Shown: positions 1-4,773 of the stretch, piece by piece | Position numbering within the stretch: the stretch's first letter is position 1 | How the letters are laid out: the number at the start of each line of letters is the position of its first letter | DNA from: Patescibacteria group bacterium UBA3527 | Lineage (GTDB): Bacteria; Patescibacteriota; Minisyncoccia; Phycocordibacterales; UBA918 | DNA length: 6,232 nucleotides | Direction: 5' to 3' | Assembly: GCA_002377025.1 (NCBI GenBank) | Contig: DFPA01000020.1 | Location: 1,226-7,457 of the forward strand | Translations under genes and position numbers: made by a program | Notes under the pieces: generated by a model | Told to the model about the DNA's origin: nothing | The model's input: only the letters and a program-made list of their open reading frames with translations | The model's database searches: none

Positions 1-30
1 AAAAAGAAAGTACCATTTAAATGGTACTTT
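1..30 (-). terminator. Palindrome with T-tail, possible second terminator
   Basis: Positions 7-30 form a perfect 24-nt palindrome with half-site AAAGTACCATTT. Read on the minus strand it is followed by CTTTTT (plus positions 1-6), the layout of an intrinsic terminator. The stem is AT-rich, so it would be weaker than the hairpin at 64-87 and could act as a backup for the minus-strand small-gene operon. The half-site TTTAAATGG occurs again at 28-36, so the left arm could also pair with 28-39 (with a bulged G). The sequence before position 1 is missing, so a role for a gene to the left cannot be excluded. Confidence 0.45.
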
Positions 31-54
31 AAATGGGTATTTTCTATAGGGCAA

Positions 55-87
55 TAAAAAAGTCCTGAGGCACGCACGCGCCTCAGG
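55..87 (-). terminator. Intrinsic terminator of the small-gene operon
   Basis: An 8-bp GC-rich perfect stem (CCTGAGGC at 64-71 with GCCTCAGG at 80-87) encloses an 8-nt loop. On the minus strand it is followed, after the two bases AC, by six T residues (plus 56-61). The stem begins 7 nt beyond the stop codon of the last minus-strand small gene (95-286). This is a textbook Rho-independent terminator and closes the operon that starts near 1190. Confidence 0.88.
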
Positions 88-94
88 CTCTTGC

Positions 95-286
95 TCATAT
101 CGCACCTGCCTCGGTGTCGGGATGGTCCAAGACCAGAAAGTAGCCTTTCGGCGATTTTCTAATGTAGGTGTTGAAGCCCACAGTGTAGAAAAACTTTCCG
201 GTAGTGTCGCATGAGTGCCAGTCCCAGGTTGGTGGGAACTGCATGGGCACCCATAGCCCCCTGTATTTCCTTCTTTTTCTTGCCAT
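95..286 (-). CDS. Small basic protein of unknown function (63 aa)
   Basis: I do not recognise this protein. It is the last gene of the minus-strand small-gene run, beginning 9 nt after the preceding stop codon and ending 7 nt before a strong terminator. The N-terminus is very basic (MARKRRKYRG), followed by an aromatic-rich stretch (W12, W21 and W23, then FFYTVGFNTYIRK) that reads as beta strands. It lacks a signal peptide and a membrane segment. The ATG at 284-286 has no SD site, so translation may be coupled to the gene above. A GTG at codon 13 and an ATG at codon 15 sit downstream of an AGGGGG run and would give a product of about 50 residues without the basic leader. The basic leader would suit nucleic-acid or ribosome contact, but that is a guess. 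Gene reality is supported by tight packing; the function is unknown. Confidence 0.62.
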   Translation of the reverse strand: MARKRRKYRGLWVPMQFPPTWDWHSCDTTGKFFYTVGFNTYIRKSPKGYFLVLDHPDTEAGAI

Positions 287-295
287 CGCGGTAGT

Positions 296-559
296 TCAGC
301 TGAGCTGAAGCTCCTGATTCTGCGTGGCCCACTTGAGACCTTGAAGGATTTTGCTTTCGTCGGTTTGCAGGGTAGCGAAGCAGTATTCCGCCGAGCCGTC
401 GTCGAATTTAGCGATCTCGACGACACCCTTGTAGGCGAGGTCGGTTAGGAAGGCGCCGATCGCTTCCCAGGTGGGCACTTTGGCAACGTTTTCTACTCCG
501 ACGGTGACCAGCCGGAAGTAGCAATTTCCAGAAGTTTCGATAGTGGCGTACATATTCAC
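296..559 (-). CDS. Small protein of unknown function (about 87 aa, GTG start)
   Basis: This is an unrecognised soluble protein, third in the small-gene run. The frame is open from an ATG at 572-574 (92 aa) whose ATGA overlaps the upstream stop, but that ATG has no SD. An AGGAG at 567-571 lies inside those first codons, exactly 7 nt before a GTG at 557-559 and 13 nt before an ATG at 551-553. I therefore prefer the GTG start (87 aa, MNMYATIETSG...), with the ATG at 553 (85 aa) next. The protein starts with a beta-like stretch (YATIETSGNCYFRLVTVGV). A helix-like segment follows (TWEAIGAFLTDLAYKG), then VVEIAKFDDGSAEYCFATL and a helical tail. That alternation suggests a small alpha/beta fold; no catalytic motif or membrane segment is visible. 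The following gene starts 9 nt after this stop. Confidence 0.63.
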   Translation of the reverse strand: MNMYATIETSGNCYFRLVTVGVENVAKVPTWEAIGAFLTDLAYKGVVEIAKFDDGSAEYCFATLQTDESKILQGLKWATQNQELQLS

Positions 560-566
560 TTTTGCT

Positions 567-571
567 CTCCT
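567..571 (-). promoter_or_regulatory. SD site deciding the start of the third small gene
   Basis: AGGAG on the minus strand lies directly at the end of the 571-975 gene and inside the first codons of the longest version of the downstream frame. It is 7 nt from the GTG at 559 (ideal) and 13 nt from the ATG at 553. It argues against the ATG at 574 as the true start. Confidence 0.6.
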
Positions 572-975
572 CATAGCAGTCTTGGTTGATGGTTATTCAG
601 AAGTGACAGAAAGAGCTCTGCACCAGGGCGAAGTACTTTCAGATTCTTCTCGGTGCGCTTGGAGACACCTTTTCTCCTCCAGTTCAGGAGCGTTGCAAGC
701 ATACTCCCGTAGAGATTGCGAGTTGTCCGGTGCCAGCCCTGCTCTTTGCCGATCTGGTCCAGAAACTCACTCCTCCATTCGTGGTAGACTTTCTTGTTCG
801 AGTCGTCTCGGGAGATGAATTGGTAGTCACGCCAGCCGTCTCCCACTTTTTTTGCCAGGTCATTTAATACCCGGTAGTCAGCGTCACGCAGTGGACGCAA
901 TGGACGTCCTTTATTCCTACGATGCTTTTGCAAGGCAAGAATGTAGGCGTCAGCAATTTGGTCTGACGTAAACAA
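571..975 (-). CDS. Basic protein of unknown function (134 aa, TTG start)
   Basis: I do not recognise a family. The frame is open back to an ATG at 1068 (165 aa), but that would overlap the upstream gene by about 119 nt. A perfect AGGAGG lies 8 nt before an in-frame TTG at 973-975, so I place the start there (protein begins MFTSDQIADAYILALQKHRR). The overlap with the upstream gene then shrinks to 26 nt, a translational-coupling arrangement. The product is soluble, mostly helical and rich in Lys and Arg. It has an N-terminal helix (DQIADAYILALQKHRR), a middle part with several Trp and Asp residues, and a basic C-terminal half. That half (GWHRTTRNLYGSMLATLLNWRRKGVSKRTEKNLKVL, written here only as its limits: about residues 80-115) could be a nucleic-acid-binding domain. 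This is judged from charge alone. No nuclease or integrase signature is visible. It is the largest gene of the cassette. Confidence 0.65.
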   Translation of the reverse strand: MFTSDQIADAYILALQKHRRNKGRPLRPLRDADYRVLNDLAKKVGDGWRDYQFISRDDSNKKVYHEWRSEFLDQIGKEQGWHRTTRNLYGSMLATLLNWRRKGVSKRTEKNLKVLRPGAELFLSLLNNHQPRLL

Positions 976-1150
976 GTCGTGGTCCTCCTTTTGCTTTGTC
1001 CAGGGCTTCCTGGCCAGCAGTTTTGACGCGTCCAGCCACACTTTCCATAGGCAGCTCAATGCCCCCATAAATAAGTTGTAGCCGACCGTTTTTTTCGGTT
1101 GCAGTAACGATCATTCCGTTACTGAGGGGGAATGACACTTTGATGCCCAT
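950..1150 (-). CDS. Small protein of unknown function (66 aa), first of operon
   Basis: This is the first gene of the minus-strand small-gene operon, about 33 nt below the predicted transcription start. The ATG at 1148-1150 is preceded by weak SD-like sequence (AAGG at 9 nt spacing, GAGG closer). The protein begins with a beta-rich half (MGIKVSFPLSNGMIVTATE, then RLQLIYGGIEL). A helix-like segment (ESVAGRVKTAGQEALDKAKGG) and a short tail ending RPNC follow. Its last codons carry the AGGAGG of the next gene and overlap that gene by 26 nt, so translation of the two is probably coupled. I see no known family, signal peptide or membrane helix. A frameshifted single gene with 571-975 is less likely, because the second frame has its own ideal SD and start. 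Confidence 0.6.
   Translation of the reverse strand: MGIKVSFPLSNGMIVTATEKNGRLQLIYGGIELPMESVAGRVKTAGQEALDKAKGGPRLVYVRPNC
984..989 (-). promoter_or_regulatory. Strong SD site selecting a TTG start
   Basis: A perfect AGGAGG on the minus strand, embedded in the coding sequence of the 950-1150 gene, is separated by 8 nt from the TTG at 973-975. It is the best SD match in the window and decides the start of the 571-975 gene. Confidence 0.75.
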
Positions 1151-1189
1151 GTTACCTCGCCTTATAACAGGTTGATATTTTCTACTACT

Positions 1190-1217
1190 TTTATACCATA
1201 AATAGCGCTAGTGTAAA
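1190..1217 (-). promoter_or_regulatory. Sigma70-like promoter of the small-gene operon
   Basis: On the minus strand, TTTACA (1212-1217, five of six matches to TTGACA) is followed after 16 nt by TATAAA (1190-1195, five of six matches to TATAAT). Transcription would start near 1183, giving a leader of about 33 nt before the ATG at 1150. The -35 box lies over the last codons of the 1208-1531 gene, so the downstream run is an independent transcription unit set immediately behind the yqeY unit. An 8-bp palindrome, TAGCGCTA (1203-1210), sits in the spacer and could be an operator, but one so short is common by chance. No terminator separates the two units, so read-through is possible. Confidence 0.7.
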
Positions 1218-1531
1218 GGTGGTGTAGGCATATCTTTGAAAATTTTATGGATGACCTTTCGCTCTTTTCCTGTTTCGGTGGCGTTTTGATTGGATTGGCT
1301 TGAGTCTGCAATGATTATTTCACCATCTTCAGATTGTCTAACTAAGTAAGACTTGCCCTCAATGTATACATTGAAAGCCCCACTGTCTTCTGTGGCAAAC
1401 ACTTTGCACACAAGCCCGTCGATTTCTGTGTCTATTAGTGGCTCTCGCGCCTTGCTCTCACCGGAGTTGAGGCGAGCTAGAATAGCGTCAATACTGTTAT
1501 TTTCATCTCTCCCTGTTCCTTCAAAGCCCAT
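1208..1531 (-). CDS. Acidic protein of unknown function (107 aa), downstream of yqeY
   Basis: I do not recognise this protein. It starts one nucleotide after the yqeY stop codon (TAG, C, ATG), so the two are almost certainly co-transcribed and translation is probably coupled. The frame extends upstream to a TTG at 1553-1555 (115 aa), but that codon abuts the only SD-like bases and overlaps yqeY, so I use the ATG at 1529-1531. The N-terminal third is polar and helix-like (NNSIDAILARLNSGESKA). The middle reads as beta strands (LVCKVFATEDSGAFNVYIEGKSYLV, about residues 42-66). The tail is polar, basic and probably flexible (QSNQNATETGKERKVIHKIF), ending in MPTPPLH. The strand pattern loosely recalls the lead-in to biotinyl carrier domains, but no biotinylation MKM motif is present, so I do not assign that family. 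It has no membrane segment. Confidence 0.65.
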   Translation of the reverse strand: MGFEGTGRDENNSIDAILARLNSGESKAREPLIDTEIDGLVCKVFATEDSGAFNVYIEGKSYLVRQSEDGEIIIADSSQSNQNATETGKERKVIHKIFKDMPTPPLH

Positions 1532-1532
1532 G

Positions 1533-1988
1533 CTACTCAAAAAGCGACTCCACAACCTCTTTTACATCACCTCCATCGGCATTGCCGGCAGTTGCTTTCA
1601 TAACAGCACCAATCAGTACCCCCATTTTACTTTTATCCTCTATTCCGAGCTCCGATTTCTTGGCTTCAGCAATACTATGAATATCGTCCTGGTTCATGGT
1701 CTGGGGAAGATAGGTTTCTAGCACTGCAAGCTCTGCCTTCTCCGGGTCTGCCAGATCTTGTCTTTCGGCTGCTTCGTATTGTTCAATAGAATCTTTTCTT
1801 TGTTTGGCTAGGCGTTTTATTACCTTTACTACATCCTCGTCAGTGAGACAGTCTTGGGGAGTCCTACCGGAGGCCACCAATTCATTAGTGAAGGCCGTCA
1901 GCATGCTGCGAAGTGTACGAAGTTTGACTTCGTCCTTAGATTTCATTACTTCAGGCAGTGATGCCTTGATTTCCTCATGTTTACTCAT
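1533..1988 (-). CDS. yqeY: GatB/YqeY domain-containing protein (YqeY family, 151 aa)
   Basis: This is a complete stand-alone YqeY-family protein of about the usual length (near 150 residues). Family features visible are the N-terminal helix with KASLPEVMKSKDEVKLRTLRSML, the central DEDVVKVIKRLAKQRKDSIEQYEAAERQDLADPEKAELAVLETYLPQ region (about residues 50-96; hallmark elements are KxRxDS, the RxDL segment and the E..yLP element) and the C-terminal KMGVLIGAVMKATAGNADGGDVKEVV region. The last resembles the tail domain of GatB in the tRNA-dependent amidotransferase GatCAB. In that complex the domain helps hold mischarged tRNA. The role of the free-standing YqeY protein is not firmly established, so tRNA binding is an inference. 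The ATG at 1986-1988 has only a close AAGG as SD. The gene is transcribed divergently from the cation ATPase and leads a pair with the 107-residue protein below it. Confidence 0.93.
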   Translation of the reverse strand: MSKHEEIKASLPEVMKSKDEVKLRTLRSMLTAFTNELVASGRTPQDCLTDEDVVKVIKRLAKQRKDSIEQYEAAERQDLADPEKAELAVLETYLPQTMNQDDIHSIAEAKKSELGIEDKSKMGVLIGAVMKATAGNADGGDVKEVVESLFE

Positions 1989-2014
1989 AACCTTAATCTA
2001 GTTACTTATCTTAC

Positions 2015-2023
2015 TGCTATAAT
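2015..2023 (+). promoter_or_regulatory. Extended -10 promoter of the cation ATPase gene
   Basis: TGCTATAAT is a perfect extended -10 (TGn followed by a consensus TATAAT at 2018-2023). No good -35 is visible at 16-18 nt, which extended -10 promoters tolerate. Initiation near 2030 would give a leader of about 23 nt carrying GGGAG (2035-2039), an SD placed rather far (13 nt) from the ATG at 2053. Confidence 0.65.
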
Positions 2024-2027
2024 AGCA
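2019..2027 (-). promoter_or_regulatory. Overlapping extended -10 promoter of yqeY
   Basis: Read on the minus strand, the same bases give TGCTATTAT, an extended -10 with five of six matches to TATAAT. It overlaps the plus-strand -10 because the core GCTATAATAGC is palindromic around one central base. Initiation near 2012 would give a yqeY leader of about 23 nt. The possible -35 (TATAAA on the minus strand, plus 2041-2046, 16-nt spacing) is weak. Confidence 0.5.
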
Positions 2028-2052
2028 TTAAGTTGGGAGATTTATAGTTCTT

Positions 2053-4752
2053 ATGTTGTTTGGTAAAAAAGACACGGTATCATTGATGGAGGAGGAAGCA
2101 ATAGCTCCAAAATACGCTTGGCATGCTCACGCAGTGGAGGAGGTGTTGGCTGTTTTAGGCGTGAGAGAAGAAGGTCTTTCTCACGAAGAAGTTTTAGCCC
2201 GCAGAGCAGCAAGCGGCTTGAATGTGTTTACCAAACCTAAGCACCGGTCTCTTATAACCAAGTTTGCAGAAGAACTCAAAGCCCCGTTATCTGTGGTGCT
2301 TCTTTTTGCACTTGCTATCACTGCAGCTTTGGAGGAATTCGTTGACGCGTCAGTTATTGGCTTGGTTTTACTATTGGCTATTGCTATTAGTATTTTTCAA
2401 GAGGGAAAGGCTTCACGAGCATTTGAAAAGTTGTCTGAGTCTGAAACTCACATAATCACTGTTTTTCGTGATGGTGCTCGTCATCAAGTTGCTATAGAAG
2501 AGCTGGTTGAGGGTGATATTGTGGAGCTACAAGCTGGAGTACAAGTGCCGGCTGATGTACGTTTGGTTGATACCAACAATTTAACACTCAATGAATCACC
2601 ACTTACCGGTGAATGGGTACCGGTTAAAAAGAGCACAACGCCTCTTTCTGTCGGGGTACATCTTACCGATAGAGTCAATATGGCATACAAAGGTACATTT
2701 GTAGCCGATGGATATGGTGTCGGAGTGGTAGTAGCCATCGGTGATCAGACAGAAATGGGTGCACTAGCAAAGAGTTTGACTGAAATTGAAGATGTAAAGA
2801 CGCCAATCCAGCACGAAATGACCAAGGTGTCACAGGTGATTATCTATATAATACTGGCTTTGGTCTCATTGACTGTTGTTTTGGGTATCATAAACGGCCA
2901 GTCGGTGCACGACGTGGCACTCTTGGCGGTTGCTGTGGCAGTGGCATCTATACCGGAAGGTCTACCGGCGGCGGTTTCAATTATACTGGCCGTGGGGATG
3001 GAGGCTATTTTACGAAAAAATGGACTGGTCCGTAATTTGTTGGCAGCCGAAACACTCGGCTCTACCACTTATGTACTAACCGACAAGACAGGCACGCTGA
3101 CAGTGGGTAACATGGCAGTGACTGGTGTTATACATGGGGGACTTATAGAAAGTGACGAGAAAGCCTGGCACGAGAATCAAACGATAGTCGACCTTTTTGA
3201 TATGGCTTTATGTGCTACCGATTCCTATGTTGATGAAGTAAATGGCAGAAGAGTTTTGCGCGGAGATGGAGTCGAAAAGGCAATTTTGGAAGTAGCTATA
3301 GATATAGGTTTGACTAAGCGAGAAGATTCTCTAAAGGAGACCAGGGTGGATTATTTGCCTTTTACTTCCGAAAAACGTTTCGCTGCCGGTCTTTCTCCCG
3401 TTGGTAATAAGTACCGACTGTGCATCAATGGTGCTCCTGAATTCATTTTGGAAAAAGCCGATAAAGTGATAGGCGAATCGGGCGAAAAGGTACTTTTGGA
3501 AGAAGAGCGTGAATCACTATTGGAGGCTATAACAACAGAGACGAGTAATGGTAAAAGACTTATTGCTATTGCTTATAAGGAAGTACAGGAAAGTAGTATC
3601 GAAGACATTGGAGAAGAATCTTTACTCGAGGAGTTAGTTTTTGCCGGCGTTTTAATATTGAACGATCCGGTGCGTAAAAGTGTGAAGAAATCTATTGCAG
3701 GGGTGTTAGAAGCGGGTGCCAAAATTGTACTGGTAACAGGTGACAATCCACAAACTGCGCTCTACATTGCTAAGCACGTGGGAATCGCGGGCCCGCACGA
3801 AACCGTCCTGACCGGCCGTGACCTAGAGAGTATGTCTGATAGTGAAATAATGAACGCTCTTTTACACATTCATGTTTTTGCACGAGTACTCCCGAAACAG
3901 AAAATGCGTTTGACTGAAATACTTCAGCGCCATGGTGAGATAGTGGCCATGACAGGTGATGGTATCAACGACGCGCCAGCACTCAGAAAGGCTAATATTG
4001 GAGTAGCTATCGGCTCCGGCACTGAAGTAGCAAAAGCAGCTTCTGATCTCATTTTAATGAAGGATAGCTTCAACACCATTTACTATGCCATTGAAGAAGG
4101 GAGAAGAATAATTGATAATCTAAGAAAAATCATTGGCTATCTATTGGCTACTTCACTCACTGAAGTAGCTTTGATAGTTTCAGCGCTTGTAGCTGGTATG
4201 GCAGCACCGCTTCTGCCGGTACAAATCCTTTGGGCGAATATTGTAGAAGAAGGCTTGATGGGTATTGCTTTTGCTTTTGAAAAGGGCGAGAAAGGGGCGA
4301 TGAAGCGCCCTCCAAGGGACGTGCATGAGGAGGGGGTCCTCTCAAAAACCATGCTGTCTTTTTTGGCACTAGTGATCGTGGTTTTGAGTGCCATTACGGT
4401 TAGTCTTTATTTTTACTTAATAAGTTTGGGTATGCCGCTTGATGAGCTACGCAGCGCGATGTTTTTGTCCATCTCCATTGATTCTTTGTTTATTGCTTTT
4501 GCCTTCCGTACTTTACACTCTCCAGTATGGCGCACCCCTTTCCTTGCAAATAGATTTTTCTTCATCTCTTTAGCGTTGAGCTTTATAGCGCTCTTTGGCG
4601 CCTTGGCGATTCCATTTATGAGAGATTTACTCTCGTATACTCCACTACCGGCATTTGTGATTGCCTTGATATTTGCTTTCGCCGGCATCGGATTTATGAT
4701 GGTGGAGTTTTGTAAAATGCATTTTTTTTCCACCCACCATTCTCCGGCTTAA
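2053..4752 (+). CDS. P2-type cation-transporting ATPase (HAD-IC family)
   Basis: This complete 899-residue membrane pump should use ATP hydrolysis to move a cation across the cytoplasmic membrane. The layout is the full P2 type: an N-terminal cation-ATPase domain (about 24-90), M1-M2 (about 78-116), the A domain (about 130-240) and M3-M4 with PEGLP at 301-305. The P and N domains follow, with DKTGTLT (phosphorylated Asp D344), NGAPE at 459-463, DPVR at 538-541, TGD at 562-564 and TGDGINDAP at 634-642. M5-M10 fill about 693-888. Core catalytic residues are intact. Three points are unusual. The A-domain loop is TGEW (185-188) instead of TGES. The KGAPE lysine is Asn (N459). M6 reads NIVEEG (729-734) where Ca2+ pumps have N-x-x-T-D-G. 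Retained acidic ligand positions are E302 (M4), E704 (M5) and D810 (M8). Overall the closest known group is the Ca2+-ATPase (P2A) family, but the substituted ion site makes the transported ion uncertain. The start is the ATG at 2053, since no other start lies between it and the in-frame stop at 2029-2031. Confidence 0.95.
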   Translation: MLFGKKDTVSLMEEEAIAPKYAWHAHAVEEVLAVLGVREEGLSHEEVLARRAASGLNVFTKPKHRSLITKFAEELKAPLSVVLLFALAITAALEEFVDASVIGLVLLLAIAISIFQEGKASRAFEKLSESETHIITVFRDGARHQVAIEELVEGDIVELQAGVQVPADVRLVDTNNLTLNESPLTGEWVPVKKSTTPLSVGVHLTDRVNMAYKGTFVADGYGVGVVVAIGDQTEMGALAKSLTEIEDVKTPIQHEMTKVSQVIIYIILALVSLTVVLGIINGQSVHDVALLAVAVAVASIPEGLPAAVSIILAVGMEAILRKNGLVRNLLAAETLGSTTYVLTDKTGTLTVGNMAVTGVIHGGLIESDEKAWHENQTIVDLFDMALCATDSYVDEVNGRRVLRGDGVEKAILEVAIDIGLTKREDSLKETRVDYLPFTSEKRFAAGLSPVGNKYRLCINGAPEFILEKADKVIGESGEKVLLEEERESLLEAITTETSNGKRLIAIAYKEVQESSIEDIGEESLLEELVFAGVLILNDPVRKSVKKSIAGVLEAGAKIVLVTGDNPQTALYIAKHVGIAGPHETVLTGRDLESMSDSEIMNALLHIHVFARVLPKQKMRLTEILQRHGEIVAMTGDGINDAPALRKANIGVAIGSGTEVAKAASDLILMKDSFNTIYYAIEEGRRIIDNLRKIIGYLLATSLTEVALIVSALVAGMAAPLLPVQILWANIVEEGLMGIAFAFEKGEKGAMKRPPRDVHEEGVLSKTMLSFLALVIVVLSAITVSLYFYLISLGMPLDELRSAMFLSISIDSLFIAFAFRTLHSPVWRTPFLANRFFFISLALSFIALFGALAIPFMRDLLSYTPLPAFVIALIFAFAGIGFMMVEFCKMHFFSTHHSPA

Positions 4753-4755
4753 GTG

Positions 4756-4764
4756 TGATAAAAT
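4756..4764 (+). promoter_or_regulatory. Extended -10 promoter giving a near-leaderless rmuC mRNA
   Basis: TGATAAAAT matches TGn plus a -10 with five of six consensus bases (TAAAAT at 4759-4764). It lies in the 21-nt gap between the ATPase stop and the rmuC ATG. Initiation 6-8 nt downstream would fall at about 4770-4772, only 2-4 nt before the ATG at 4774. No SD precedes that ATG, which fits leaderless translation. No convincing -35 is visible, and co-transcription with the ATPase gene is also possible. Confidence 0.45.
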
Positions 4765-4773
4765 TACATTAAT

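Noticed and set aside
543..818. Plus-strand open frame of 91 codons
   Set aside because: It is antisense to the 571-975 and 296-559 genes and its Ser/Arg-rich composition looks like a complementary-strand artefact. It has no SD or promoter.
976..1068. N-terminal 31-residue extension of the 134-aa gene (ATG at 1068)
   Set aside because: It would overlap the upstream gene by about 119 nt and has no better SD than the AGGAGG-TTG pair at 973-989.
950..1150. Frameshift joining the 66-aa and 134-aa genes
   Set aside because: The second frame has its own ideal SD and start codon, and overlaps by only 26 nt, so two coupled genes are the simpler reading.
1203..1210. TAGCGCTA as a repressor operator in the promoter spacer
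   Set aside because: An 8-bp palindrome is expected about once per 256 positions by chance, and no second copy was seen near the promoter.
1208..1531. Biotin carboxyl carrier-like protein
   Set aside because: The strand pattern around VYIEGKSYLV is suggestive, but no biotinylation MKM motif or carrier-domain length is present.
1532..1555. TTG start at 1555 for the acidic protein downstream of yqeY
   Set aside because: The only SD-like bases touch the TTG itself, and the ATG at 1531 lies just past the yqeY stop codon.
1353..1721. Plus-strand open frame of 122 codons
   Set aside because: It lies opposite yqeY and its partner gene. The recognised YqeY protein on the minus strand explains this region.
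4413..4733. Minus-strand open frame of 106 codons under the ATPase C-terminus
   Set aside because: It is the complement of membrane-helix coding sequence, which often lacks stops. There is no independent support.
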